From DASYQD01 sp963846495 (GTDB lineage: Bacteria; Acidobacteriota; Thermoanaerobaculia; Multivoradales; JAIOJS01), in assembly GCA_963846495.1 (NCBI GenBank), contig CAWJWP010000013.1, positions 1 to 64,000 of the forward strand: a stretch of 64,000 bases of DNA, in the 5' to 3' direction. Made by a program: the position numbers and the translations under genes. Below, in pieces: positions 8,544-17,534 of this stretch (the first letter of the stretch is position 1; every line of letters begins with the position of its first letter). The notes beneath the pieces are model-generated. The model did no database searches. It worked only from the letters and a program-made list of their open reading frames with translations, and was not told the origin of the DNA.

Positions 8544-9968
8544 TCATCGCACCGAGGTCTGCTCCATCAGCCAGTAGGCGCGCGAGTCGAGGAGCGCGAA
8601 GTCGGAGAAGTGCAAGCCGCGCTCGATCCGCACCGTGCCCTTCGCCGTGCCATCGGTCGTCCACAGGCCGCGTGTACCGCTGAAGAGGAGCTTCCCTCCC
8701 AGTGCCGTCGCATGCTCCTCGACCCCCGACTCGGGACCGGGCTCGAGCTCGACCACCAGCGCCGTGCCCTCGGCAGTGCCGTCCGTCGTCCACAGCTCGC
8801 TGCCGGTCTCGGGAGTCGAGGCGCTGAAGAACACGCGCGAGCCCACGACGGTGAGCGCGCCGAACCCCGGCGGGTCGGACGCCCGCAACCGGAACGTGCC
8901 GGCGGCGGTGCCGTCGCTGCGCCACAGCTCGGAGCGGCTGCTCTGCGGGTCCGATAGGACGTACGAGACGAAGTACACCAGGTCGCCCGCGTCGACGAGC
9001 ATGGCCGGGCACAGCTCCGGCAACGGTGCCACCCGACGCAGCGGCTCCGCCGCGCCGGTACGCAAGCGGGCGCGGTCGAGCGCGAACAAGCCGGCGTTGC
9101 TGGCGTAGGCGTCGCCACCGACGACGGAGCACAGGCGGTCGGCAGTGAGAGGGAGCGGCTGGACGCGCCGCGTGCCAGCCGACGTGCCGTCGCTTCGCCA
9201 CAAGGCTTCGCCGGCGAGGAAGAAGACCTCGTCGCCCACGGCGGTCGAGCCGTCAGGATTGAGGGCGCCCGCCTGGAGGAGGACGGTGCCGTCGGCCGTG
9301 CCGTCGCTGGACCAGAGGCCGGGCGCGAGCGCCTTCAAAGGAGCGGGGCTCCCGTGGTCGAAGCCGGCGAAGAAGACGACGCGTTCGCCCACCCGCCAGA
9401 GCCTCGTCGGCCACGAACCCTGGGGTCCGGGCACGAGGTCGCGGACGATGCTGGTGCCCGCAGCGGTGCCGTCGCTCTGCCACAGCTCGGCGCCGTGCGC
9501 CTCGTCCTCGTAGACGAAGTAAAGCCGGCCACCGACTTCCAGCGCTCGGCCCCTGCCCGTGCGATCGCTGCCGGGCGGGAGCGCCGAGACGAGCCTCGTC
9601 CCGGCGGCCGTGCCGTCGCTCTTCCACAGCTCGACGTGCCGGCTGCCGTCGTTGAGCAGGAAAAACAGCTCCCCGCCGACCGCGATCGGAGGCGACCACG
9701 AGGACGACACCCGCTCGGGCAACGTCGTCACCATCGCAGTGCCGGCGGGAGTGCCGTCGGTCCGCCAGAGCGCCTGCTCGCTGTGGACGCTGCCGCACGC
9801 CAGCGACGTCGCCCCGGCGATCGTGACGGCGATCGCCACCGCCCGCGCGCCGGAGTCGCGTCGGAACGCCCGCGCGACTGCCGGCGTCGCCGTTGCGACG
9901 ACGGCGACGATCGAGGCTTTCAACGTCCAGCCCCAGGCGGGAAAAGGTGCCAGCGAGGCGGAAGCCAC
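8544..9968 (-). CDS. ELWxxDGT-repeat lipoprotein, copy A
   Basis: Predicted cell-surface beta-propeller-like protein of about 474 residues with eight repeats of the ELWxxDGT type (ALWRTDGTPAGT, ELWKSDGTAAGT, ELWQSDGTAAGT, GLWSSDGT, ALWRSDGT, ELWRSDGT, ELWTTDGT, GLWTTDGT). It starts at GTG 9968, inside the 3' end of copy B, followed by a hydrophobic segment ending GATSLACGSVHSEQ. The LAC could be a lipobox, though the hydrophobic part is long. It lies in tandem with copy B on the same strand and shares its repeat order, so one arose from the other. Function is unknown; the family is typical of secreted proteins in myxobacteria and Acidobacteriota. Confidence 0.78.
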   Translation of the reverse strand: MASASLAPFPAWGWTLKASIVAVVATATPAVARAFRRDSGARAVAIAVTIAGATSLACGSVHSEQALWRTDGTPAGTAMVTTLPERVSSSWSPPIAVGGELFFLLNDGSRHVELWKSDGTAAGTRLVSALPPGSDRTGRGRALEVGGRLYFVYEDEAHGAELWQSDGTAAGTSIVRDLVPGPQGSWPTRLWRVGERVVFFAGFDHGSPAPLKALAPGLWSSDGTADGTVLLQAGALNPDGSTAVGDEVFFLAGEALWRSDGTSAGTRRVQPLPLTADRLCSVVGGDAYASNAGLFALDRARLRTGAAEPLRRVAPLPELCPAMLVDAGDLVYFVSYVLSDPQSSRSELWRSDGTAAGTFRLRASDPPGFGALTVVGSRVFFSASTPETGSELWTTDGTAEGTALVVELEPGPESGVEEHATALGGKLLFSGTRGLWTTDGTAKGTVRIERGLHFSDFALLDSRAYWLMEQTSVR

Positions 9969-11631
9969 GTGATCCAGTAGGCCCTGTCGTCGAGGATCGC
10001 GAAGTCGGATCTGTGAGATCCGCCCTCGATCCGCACCGTGCCGCTCGCGGTTCCGTCGCTCGTCCACAGCCCGCTCGCGCCGGTGAAGAGGAGCTTGCCT
10101 CGCAACACGGCGAAGTGTTCCTCGACGCCGGACGCCGGACCCGGCTCGGTCTCGGTCACCAACACGGTGCTCTCACGCGTGCCGTCGGTCTTCCAGAGCT
10201 CCATTCCCGTCGCCGGGCTCTCGCTGGCGAAGAAGACTCGCCGGCCCACGGCGGTGAGGTCGGCGTCGCCAAACTGGGTTGGATAGCCCGAGGACGGCAA
10301 CAGGAACGTGCCGCGGGCGGTGCCGTCGCTGCGCCACAGCTCCGACCGCTGCCGGTCCCAGCGGTCCGGGTCGCCGGCCAACGCGTGGACATACACCAAC
10401 TCGCCGGCGCCGACGATCGGAGCGGGGAGCGAAGACCGGTAGCGACGCCACGAGCCTGATGGGGGTCGCGCTGCCAGCGCGCCAGCGGGCGCGGTCGAAG
10501 GCAAACAGTTGCCCGTCCGCGGCGACGTACACGTCGGCGCCGATGCCGGTGAGCAGCGCGTCGCCGGTCAAGCGCAGCCCCCCGATGCGCCGCGTGCCGG
10601 CCGGCGTGCCGTCGCTCTGCCACAAGGCGTCGTGGGCGAGGAAGTAGAGCTGACCGTCGACGACGGTCGAGCCTTGGCATGGATTCGTTCCGTCCTCGAG
10701 GAGGACGGTGCCTTCGGCGGTCCCGTCGGTGGACCAGAGAGCGAACCCGTACGTCCGGGCGTAGCCGGCGAAGAAGACGAGACGGTCGCCCACGCGCCAC
10801 AGCCGGCTCGGCAGCGAGCCCTCCTCTCCCGGCACGAGGTCGCGGACGATGCCGGTGCCCTCGGCGGTGCCGTCGCTCTTCCACAGCTCGATCCCGTGCT
10901 CCAGCTCCTGGTAGACGAAGTAGAACGTGCCGCCGACGCCGACCGCTTCGTGCGAGCCGCCTTCGCCGACGGCGGTCGGGAGAATCGTGACGAGCGCGGT
11001 GCCCTCGGCCGTGCCGTCGCTCTTCCACAGCTCGACGTGCGAGTCTCCGTCGTCCCAGTCGCCGTCGTCGAGCAGGAAGAACAGCTCCTCCCCGACCACC
11101 GCCGGTCCCGACCACACGCCGGGCATTCGTTCGGGAAAGGTGAAGATCGCCTCCGTGCCTTCGGCAGTTCCATCGCTGCGCCAGAGCGCCTGCTCCGAGT
11201 GTGGATGGCAGGACAGCGCGATCGCCGCCGCGGCGCCGAGAGCGATGCCGGCCGCCACGCGGGCGGCCGTCGCGCGGCGAAAGGCCCGCGCGGCGCTGCG
11301 CGCGCGCAGCCAGGCCAGCAGGGACAGGATCAAGGTGCCGGCCGCATGCGCGATCCACCACCAATCCTCGCCGCGGAGATCGCCGGTCGGGTGAGAGCCC
11401 CGACCCGAGCGACACGAACCACACCGCCAAGCCGACGTTGAAGAGCCCGACCGCCAGAACGAGCAAGGCGATCCGCCGGACCCATGGGTGGCGACCCACC
11501 GGGCTCATCGCGAACACGAGAACGGCGAGCGATGCCCAGAAGGTCCACCCCGGAGCTACCAGCAGATAGACCGCCGGTATGAGCAACCAGAGGGGCGGCA
11601 CCGCGTACGCGACGATCATCATTGAAGTCAT
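9920..11631 (-). CDS. ELWxxDGT-repeat membrane protein, copy B, frameshifted
   Basis: Paralogue of copy A with an extra N-terminal membrane region. The start at ATG 11631 has a near-perfect CAGGAGG site. Three to four membrane helices follow (VPPLWLLIPAVYLLVAP, FWASLAVLVFAMSPVG, IALLVLAVGLFNVGLAVWF), then after a shift near 11385 GEDWWWIAHAAGTLILSLL. Eight ELWxxDGT-type repeats follow. A second shift near 10440 separates the first five repeats from the last three (ELWRSDGTARGT, ELWKTDGT, GLWTSDGT). Its end overlaps the start of copy A by 49 bases, suggesting one transcript. The membrane region may hold the repeat domain at the cell surface; this is inference. Confidence 0.72.
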
Positions 11632-11768
11632 CGGCTCGCCTCCTGCTGCCGCAACTGCAGCTGGCCCGAGCTCCCAAGGGGATCCCAGCCTGGCGATCCT
11701 CCCCATAAAGGAAGCGGCTACCGCCCCTCGACCGGGCCACGGCCGCATGGGCGACCGAGGGATGAAGT

Positions 11769-11822
11769 GACCGCCCGCATACCGCCGCGCGACTGACTGC
11801 GCGACCACACCGGTGACACGCT
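11769..11822 (+). promoter_or_regulatory. Possible shared leader element before cysA, repeated before cysT
   Basis: This stretch before the ATPase gene resembles 15724-15782 before the permease gene. Shared blocks in the same order include GCATACC, GCGACTGAC, ACCGG and TGACACGCTC, with small gaps between them. It could be a common control site for the two parts of the split transporter operon or a duplication scar. No promoter boxes are obvious. The rest of the 180-base gap from 11632 holds nothing else I can identify. Confidence 0.35.
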
Positions 11823-13615
11823 CCCTGCCACGGGAGGACCGGGTGTCGATCGAGCTGCGCGGGATCAGCAAGTCGTTCGGCGAGGCGACGGTGGTGCGCG
11901 GGATGGACCTGCGCATCACGACCGGCGAGCTGTGCGTGCTGCTGGGCCCGAGCGGCAGCGGCAAGAGCACGCTGCTGCGCATCATCGCCGGCCTCGAGGA
12001 GCCGGAAGAGGGGCAGGTGTTCCTCCACGACGAGGACGTCACCCACGCCGACCCGCGGCGGCGCGGCATCGGCTTCGTCTTCCAGCACTACGCCCTCTTC
12101 CGGCACCTCACCGTGGCCGAGAACGTCGAGTTCCCGCTGCGCGTGCAGAAGGTGCCGGCCGCGCAGCGGCGGGCGCGGCGCGAGGAGCTGCTCGAGCTCG
12201 TCGGCCTCACCGGCTACGGCGGACGGCGGCCGGGCCAGCTCTCCGGCGGCCAGCAGCAGCGGGTGGCGCTCGCCCGCGCCCTCGCCAGCGCGCCGCGCGT
12301 GCTGCTGCTCGACGAGCCGTTCGGCGCCCTCGACGCCCGCATCCGCGTCGAGCTGCGGCACGCCATCCGCAGCATCCACCGCGAGCTCGGTCTCACCACC
12401 GTTTTCGTGACGCACGACCAGGAAGAGGCGTTCGCGCTCGCCGATCGCCTGGCCGTGCTCTCCGACGGGCGGCTGCTCGAGGTCGGCGCGCCGGCCGACC
12501 TCTACCTCCACCCGCGGCACGAGCGCGTCGCCACCTTCCTCGGCGACGCCAACGTGCTGGTGGGCGAGGCGAGCGAGCGCGGCGTGCGCCTCGGCGACGT
12601 CGAGCTGCCGCTCGGCGTCACCGCCGAGAAGGCGCCGGGCGGCCGCGTGCGCGTCGTCTTCCGTCCCGAGGACGTGCAGCTCGGCTCGGCGCGCGACGGC
12701 GCCGCGCAGCTCGGCCTCGCCCGCGTCGAGGAGGCGACCTTCGCCGGCAGCTTCGAAAGGGTTCGGTTGCGCCTGCCGACGCCGCCCGGCGTGCGCGGCG
12801 TGGCGCCGCCGTCGCCCTTCGGCTCCACCTTCGTGTGGCTCGACGCCCTGCGGCCGCAGCCGGAAGCGCGGCGGCTGCCGCTGCGCAGCGGCGACGAGGT
12901 GCCGGTGGCGGTGCGGCGCGTCCACGTGCTCGCCTCGGCGGCGCTGCGCCTCCTCGTCCTCGGCAAGGCCGATCCGCCGGGGCCGGCGGCGACGTTCGCG
13001 GCCGCGCTGGCGGAGGCCACGGCGGCGGCGGTGTCGCGCGCCGGCGCCACTCCGCCGCCCGACGGCTGGGACCTCGCCCTCTACGACCTCGACGGCGAGG
13101 CCGGCGCGCTGCCGCGCCACCTCCCCGGCCCCGAGGTCGACCACCTGCTGTTCGTCGATCCCGGCGCGGCGCTGCCGCGCCGCATCCTGGTCTGCATCGC
13201 GGTGGGCGAGCCCGGCAAGGAGGACATCTCCTTCGCCGAGCGGCTCGCCTGGCGTCTTGCAGCGCAAGTGACGGTGCTGACGGTCCTCCCCGGACCGCTT
13301 CAGGAGCCCCCACCGCACGTGCGCCGCTTCCTCGATGCCGCGGCGCGCGCCCTCGGGCGCCGCGGCGTCGAGGTGCGGACCAAGGTGCGCCACGGCACGC
13401 CGCGCCGGGAGATCCTTGCCGAGGTGACGGAGGGCGAGCACGGCCTGCTCGTCATCGGCGCCCCCCAGCCGCCGCCAGGCCAGCCGTTCGGCCTGCACGG
13501 CATCGTCGAGCGCCTGCTCGCCGACCGGCCCTGCCCGGTGCTGGTGGTGCGCGCGAGGAGGCCGACCGCCGGCCCGTCGGCCGAGGTCGAGATGGCCGCC
13601 CGCGCCGGCCGCTGA
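11813..13615 (+). CDS. cysA: Sulfate-type ABC transporter ATPase fused to a universal stress protein domain
   Basis: ATP-hydrolysing subunit of a sulfate/thiosulfate-type importer, 600 residues against about 350 for ordinary CysA. Walker A GPSGSGKST is at 45-53, the Q-loop in GFVFQHYALFRHLTVAENV, LSGGQ at 143-147, Walker B VLLLDEP at 163-169 and the switch His in FVTHDQEEAF. A TOBE-like regulatory part follows (VRVVFRPEDVQLG, VPVAVRRVHVL). From about residue 456, RRILVCIAVGEPGKEDISFA to CPVLVVRARR is a universal-stress-protein fold; its nucleotide loop (VIGAPQPPPGQPFG) is degenerate and lacks the usual Ser/Thr. Residues 350-450 may be a worn first Usp repeat. The start is GTG 11813; GTG 11843 is an alternative. 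The partner permeases lie 2.2 kb downstream. Confidence 0.88.
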   Translation: MTRSLPREDRVSIELRGISKSFGEATVVRGMDLRITTGELCVLLGPSGSGKSTLLRIIAGLEEPEEGQVFLHDEDVTHADPRRRGIGFVFQHYALFRHLTVAENVEFPLRVQKVPAAQRRARREELLELVGLTGYGGRRPGQLSGGQQQRVALARALASAPRVLLLDEPFGALDARIRVELRHAIRSIHRELGLTTVFVTHDQEEAFALADRLAVLSDGRLLEVGAPADLYLHPRHERVATFLGDANVLVGEASERGVRLGDVELPLGVTAEKAPGGRVRVVFRPEDVQLGSARDGAAQLGLARVEEATFAGSFERVRLRLPTPPGVRGVAPPSPFGSTFVWLDALRPQPEARRLPLRSGDEVPVAVRRVHVLASAALRLLVLGKADPPGPAATFAAALAEATAAAVSRAGATPPPDGWDLALYDLDGEAGALPRHLPGPEVDHLLFVDPGAALPRRILVCIAVGEPGKEDISFAERLAWRLAAQVTVLTVLPGPLQEPPPHVRRFLDAAARALGRRGVEVRTKVRHGTPRREILAEVTEGEHGLLVIGAPQPPPGQPFGLHGIVERLLADRPCPVLVVRARRPTAGPSAEVEMAARAGR

Positions 13616-13730
13616 GCGAAGGCGCGTCCGCCCGGCCACCATCGAATGCCAGCCTTCCTGCAAGGCGACGTCGAATGTAGGGTTAGGCGGCACGCTCAGC
13701 GACTACCGCGAAAGATAGGAGGAAACAGCG

Positions 13731-13955
13731 ATGGACCAGCTCATCTCTCTCAACCTCCCAGATCCACATGCCGCGCCTCTGGTCAGATCCCTCCTCGAGT
13801 CCTCTGGAATTCCCTTCGTGATCCTAGGCGAGCAGCTCCACGGCCTTCTGCCAGGCTTCGGAGCAATTCGTGATCCAGAAGGCGGGAGCCTTCGGTTGCA
13901 CGTTCCCCCTGAGTGCGAGAAGCAAGCTCGCTCGCTACTCGCCGACTTTCTCTGA
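13731..13955 (+). CDS. DUF2007-like small protein
   Basis: Seventy-four residues resembling the DUF2007 'putative signal transducing protein' family: LISLNLPDPHAAPLVRSLLE, then SSGIPFVILGEQ, and LRLHVPPECEKQARSLLADF. These small ferredoxin-like domains often occur alone and have no established role. A strong AGGAGGA site lies 8 bases before ATG 13731. It is the first of four less GC-biased genes lying between cysA and cysT. The 115-base gap before it has nothing recognisable. Confidence 0.7.
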   Translation: MDQLISLNLPDPHAAPLVRSLLESSGIPFVILGEQLHGLLPGFGAIRDPEGGSLRLHVPPECEKQARSLLADFL

Positions 13956-14017
13956 GGCAAGTCGCGAACTCGCGCGCTGTCCACGCGAAAAGCCATCACT
14001 TGGCCTAGGGAGCAACC

Positions 14018-14509
14018 ATGAAGACACTTGCAATCGTCATCATTGCCCTTGCACTCGCAGCGCAAGGCTCATCGCAAGAGAAGGCCACACCTACTCCTCT
14101 TCCGTCAGTGGCTCTCCCTCCCGAGCTCGACAGGGTGCTTCGCGACTACGAGAAGGCGTGGAGGGCCAAGGATGCGGAGGCGCTCGCCAACCTGTTTGCG
14201 GAGGACGGCTTCGTCCTTGCGAACGGCGCGCTACCCGTTCGCGGCCGGCCTGCCATACGGCAGGCGTACTCGGGGGCAGGTGGACCACTTCACCTCCGGG
14301 CCCTCGCCTTCAGGACAGGCAATGACATTGGATACATCATCGGCGGCTACGCGGAGGCGCCGGACGCGCCCGACATCGGGAAGTTCACCCTCGTGCTCGA
14401 GCGCGGACCATCAGGGCGCTGGCTCATCACGTCGGACATGGACAACCCCAACCGGCGCCGATCGCAGACCCCGCCGGCCCCGACTGGTACGACCCCGCCT
14501 GGTAACTGA
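14018..14509 (+). CDS. Secreted SnoaL/NTF2-like protein
   Basis: 163 residues with an N-terminal signal peptide (MKTLAIVIIALALAAQGSS). An NTF2-like domain of the DUF4440/SgcJ kind follows: RVLRDYEKAWRAKDAEALAN, LFAEDGFVLANGALPVRG, then a beta-rich end GKFTLVLERGPSGRWLITSD. Such domains may be ketosteroid-isomerase-like enzymes or just binding folds; no catalytic claim is made. GGGAG lies before the ATG. Codon use is clearly less GC-rich than in the cys genes on both sides. Confidence 0.7.
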   Translation: MKTLAIVIIALALAAQGSSQEKATPTPLPSVALPPELDRVLRDYEKAWRAKDAEALANLFAEDGFVLANGALPVRGRPAIRQAYSGAGGPLHLRALAFRTGNDIGYIIGGYAEAPDAPDIGKFTLVLERGPSGRWLITSDMDNPNRRRSQTPPAPTGTTPPGN

Positions 14510-14566
14510 GCCTCCTGTCCGGTGGACCGACCTTCACGAGCTCCCGACATCCGCATTCGTTAACCC

Positions 14567-15040
14567 GTGTTCGAACAATCGCTCCAGACCGAGGAATGGA
14601 AGGATCAGCAGGCGGCCGAGGGCCGCACGCCCGATGAGATCCGCGCGGTGCGTACCGCTGCGGTCTTCATCGTCGTCAATACTGTCCTCACAGTTGCCCT
14701 CGAGCTTGTCGCCGGAACAAAGGTCAACTTTCTGCCGGCTGTCGCGGCCGTGGTCCTCGGCTATTACCTGTACAAGCTGCGTTCACGCGCCGAGAACCTC
14801 GCGATTGGGCTGTCGATCATCGTTGGGACGTTGATGCCGGCGATCTACTTCTGGCTGCTGCCGCTTCCTGGCGCGGTAATCCAGTCACTGCTCGCTTGGA
14901 GTCTCTCGGGCGCCGTGCTGCTTCTCCTTCTCGGGCAGGCGGGCCCGGTGCGACGCCGGGTGGCAATCGCTCTTTTCGCCATAGTCACGCTAGGGACATA
15001 CTGCGTCGCCTTCGTCCTCCTCTTCGCCCGGCACCGCTAG
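14567..15040 (+). CDS. Four-helix membrane protein of unknown function
   Basis: 157 residues starting at GTG 14567 (FEQSLQTEEWKDQQAAEGRT). The charged, cytoplasmic-looking N-terminus is followed by four hydrophobic segments: AAVFIVVNTVLTVALELVAG, FLPAVAAVVLGYYLYKL, AIGLSIIVGTLMPAIYFWLL and a final pair around LSGAVLLLLLGQ and VAIALFAIVTLGTYCVAFVL. No family is recognised. It sits 57 bases after the SnoaL-like gene on the same strand and within the same less GC-rich block. Confidence 0.6.
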   Translation: MFEQSLQTEEWKDQQAAEGRTPDEIRAVRTAAVFIVVNTVLTVALELVAGTKVNFLPAVAAVVLGYYLYKLRSRAENLAIGLSIIVGTLMPAIYFWLLPLPGAVIQSLLAWSLSGAVLLLLLGQAGPVRRRVAIALFAIVTLGTYCVAFVLLFARHR

Positions 15041-15070
15041 GCCAGCTACTTCGGAGCGTCTACGGACTAA

Positions 15071-15727
15071 ATGTTCATAGGACACTTTGGCGTCGCATTC
15101 GGAGCGAAGCGGGTAGCGCCGGCCCTGTCCCTGGGCACTCTCTTCCTCGCGTGTCAGCTCGCCGACCTCATCTGGCCGAACCTCGTGCTTCTCGGCATCG
15201 AGCGCGTCGAGGTTCAGCCCGGCGCCACGGCGATGACTCCGCTCGACTTCGTCAGCTACCCCTTCTCTCACAGCCTCGTAGCGCTCGCTGGCTGGGCGGT
15301 CGTCATGGCCGGCATCGTCTGGGCCGTCAAGCGGCAGTGGCCTGGTCCTCCGCTCACCGTTGCCGTCGTGGTGCTGAGCCATTGGGTGCTCGACGCGATC
15401 ACTCACCGCCCCGACATGCCGCTGACGATGGGCGGCACGCAGCGCGTCGGGCTCGGCCTCTGGAACTCGGTCGCCGGCACGATCGCCGTCGAGACGTTGC
15501 TCTTCACTGCCGGCATTGCGATCTACTGCCGTACCACCAAGCCGCGCGACCGTGCCGGCAGCATCGGGCTCTGGCTCCTGGTGGCCTTTCTCGTCTTGGT
15601 CTATCTCGCGAACGTCTTCGGCCCGCCTCCACCGAGCTCGAACGCGGTGGGCTGGGCTGCTCAGGCGATGTGGCTCCTCGTTCTGTGGGGCTACTGGGTG
15701 GATCGTCATCGGCTGCCGCGGTCGTAA
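15071..15727 (+). CDS. Membrane-bound metal-dependent hydrolase-like protein (YdjM type)
   Basis: 218 residues with several membrane helices. MFIGHFGVAFGAKRVAPALS, SYPFSHSLVALAGWAVVM and VVVLSHWVLDAITHRPDMPL carry the spaced His and Asp residues (GHF, SHS, SHWxxDxxTH) seen in the YdjM/LexA-regulated membrane hydrolase family. A metal site at the membrane surface is likely from these His residues; no substrate is established. Last of the four genes interposed in the cys region, ending 60 bases before cysT. Confidence 0.65.
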   Translation: MFIGHFGVAFGAKRVAPALSLGTLFLACQLADLIWPNLVLLGIERVEVQPGATAMTPLDFVSYPFSHSLVALAGWAVVMAGIVWAVKRQWPGPPLTVAVVVLSHWVLDAITHRPDMPLTMGGTQRVGLGLWNSVAGTIAVETLLFTAGIAIYCRTTKPRDRAGSIGLWLLVAFLVLVYLANVFGPPPPSSNAVGWAAQAMWLLVLWGYWVDRHRLPRS

Positions 15728-15787
15728 CCGGCTGCATACCCGCAGGCGACTGACCACACGACCGGCGCAGATGACACGCTCGCGCCG

Positions 15788-16627
15788 ATGAGCCATCGCG
15801 CCCGTAACAGCGCCGTTCCGGGCTTCGGCCTCACCTTCGGGGCGATGACGTTCTACCTGTCGCTGGTCGTCCTCATCCCGCTCGCCGCCCTGCTGCTGCG
15901 CGCGGCGCGGGTCGGGCCGCGCGATCTCGTCGCCGCGATCGGCAACCCGCGCGCGCTCGCCGCCTTTGGCTTGAGCTTCGGAGGCGCGCTGGTCGCCGCC
16001 GCCATCGCCGCGATCGGCGGCAGCATCGCCGCCTGGGTGCTGGTGCGCTACCAGTTCCCCGGCCGGCGGCTGCTCGACGCGCTCGTCGACCTGCCGTTCG
16101 CGCTGCCGACGGCGGTGTCGGGCATCGCGCTGGCGACGCTGCTCGCGCCGCAAGGGTGGGTCGGCCAGATCGTCGCGCCGCTCGGCTGGAAGCTCGCCTA
16201 CTCGCGCGCCGGTGTCGTCATCGCCATGGTGCTGGTGTCGCTGCCGTTCATCGTCCGCACGCTGCAGCCTGCCCTCGCCGACCTGCCGCTCGACGTCGAG
16301 GAGGCGGCGGCCACGCTCGGCGGCGGGCGGCTGCGCACCGTCTTCACCATCGTCGCGCCGCAGCTGCTGCCGTCGCTCGCCAGCGGCTTCGCCCTCGCCT
16401 TCGCGCGCGCCGTCGGCGAGTACGGGTCGGTGATCTTCGTCGCCGGCAACTTGCCGAGCAAGACCGAGATCGTGCCGCTGCTCATCGTCGTCGAGCTCGA
16501 GCAGTACGACTACGACGCCGCCACCGCGCTGGGCGCGGCGATGCTCGCCGCCTCCTTCGTCGTGCTGCTCACCATCCACCTGCTGCCGCGCTGGTGGGCG
16601 CGGCGGCGCGGGCCGGTGGAGGCCTAG
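15788..16627 (+). CDS. cysT: Sulfate ABC transporter permease CysT
   Basis: Inner-membrane permease, 279 residues, the usual size. It has six hydrophobic segments. The permease EAA loop is VEEAAATLGGGRLRTVFTIV and the typical CysT end is FARAVGEYGSVIFVAGNLPS. The block LVDLPFALPTAVSGIALATL is strongly conserved in sulfate permeases. It forms a translationally tight pair with cysW, 3 bases downstream. The ATPase it needs is the cysA-Usp fusion upstream; a periplasmic sulfate-binding protein was not found in the window. Confidence 0.9.
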   Translation: MSHRARNSAVPGFGLTFGAMTFYLSLVVLIPLAALLLRAARVGPRDLVAAIGNPRALAAFGLSFGGALVAAAIAAIGGSIAAWVLVRYQFPGRRLLDALVDLPFALPTAVSGIALATLLAPQGWVGQIVAPLGWKLAYSRAGVVIAMVLVSLPFIVRTLQPALADLPLDVEEAAATLGGGRLRTVFTIVAPQLLPSLASGFALAFARAVGEYGSVIFVAGNLPSKTEIVPLLIVVELEQYDYDAATALGAAMLAASFVVLLTIHLLPRWWARRRGPVEA

Positions 16628-16630
16628 CGC

Positions 16631-17503
16631 GTGCCCGCGGGAGCCGCCTGGCGCATGGGCGGCGGCGCGGCCGCCGGCAGCACGCGGGCGACGCGCGAGC
16701 CGCGGCTGGTGCGCATGCTGCTCATCGGCTTCACCTTCCTCTTCCTCGGTGGGCTGCTGGTGCTGCCGCTGGTGGTGGTGCTGGCGCAGGCGTTCGCCGA
16801 GGGGCTGCGCGCCTGGGCCGCCGCCGTCGTCGAGCCCGACGCCCGCGCCGCCATCGCGCTGACGCTGAAGACGGCGGCCATCGTGGTGCCGCTCAACGTC
16901 GCCTTCGGCCTCGTCACGGCTTGGGCGCTGGGGAAGTTCCGGCCGCGCGGCCGCGAGCTGTGGATCACGCTCGTCGACCTGCCGTTCTCGGTGTCGCCGG
17001 TGGTGGCGGGGCTGCTGTTCGTGCTGCTCTTCGGCCGGAACGGCTGGCTCGGACCATGGCTTGCCGAGCGCGACGTGCAGATCCTCTACGCCGTGCCGGG
17101 CATCGTTCTCGCCACGCTCTTCATCACCGCGCCGTTCGTCGCCCGCGAGCTGCTGCCGATCATGGAAGCGCAGGGCACCGACGAGGAGGAAGCGGCGCGC
17201 CTGATGGGCGCCTCGGGCTGGACGATCTTCTGGCGCGTCACCCTGCCCAACGTCAAGTGGGCGCTGCTCTACGGCCTGGTGCTCTGCAACGCCCGCGCGA
17301 TGGGCGAGTTCGGCGCCGTCTCGGTGGTGTCTGGGCACATCCGCGGCCTCACCAACACGCTGCCGCTCGAGGTCGAGGTGCGCTACGGCGAGTACCAGAC
17401 GACGGCCGCGTTCGCGCTCGCGTCGCTGCTCTCGGCGCTGGCGCTGGTGACACTGGTCGTCAAGGCTTTCCTCGAGCGGCGGTTGGACCAGGCTACAGAG
17501 TGA
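16631..17503 (+). CDS. cysW: Sulfate ABC transporter permease CysW
   Basis: Second permease of the heterodimer, 290 residues. LVDLPFSVSPVVAGLLFVLL, the EAA loop TDEEEAARLMGASGWTIFW and NARAMGEFGAVSVVSGHIRG are classic CysW stretches. It ends LTNTLPLEVEVRYGEYQTTA and a last helix. It begins at GTG 16631; the first 30 residues are Gly/Ala/Arg-rich and the true start could be further in. It shares a transcript with cysT and is followed 31 bases later by a symporter gene. Confidence 0.9.
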   Translation: MPAGAAWRMGGGAAAGSTRATREPRLVRMLLIGFTFLFLGGLLVLPLVVVLAQAFAEGLRAWAAAVVEPDARAAIALTLKTAAIVVPLNVAFGLVTAWALGKFRPRGRELWITLVDLPFSVSPVVAGLLFVLLFGRNGWLGPWLAERDVQILYAVPGIVLATLFITAPFVARELLPIMEAQGTDEEEAARLMGASGWTIFWRVTLPNVKWALLYGLVLCNARAMGEFGAVSVVSGHIRGLTNTLPLEVEVRYGEYQTTAAFALASLLSALALVTLVVKAFLERRLDQATE

Positions 17504-17534
17504 ACGGTGAGGACCGCCAAGGCCTGACGCGATA

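Noticed and set aside
13600..15790. Integron cassette array between cysA and cysT
   Set aside because: The small co-oriented genes and a GTTAGGC at 13682 suggested attC sites, but no matching RYYYAAC partner or hairpin is present in any of the gaps, and no integrase is visible.
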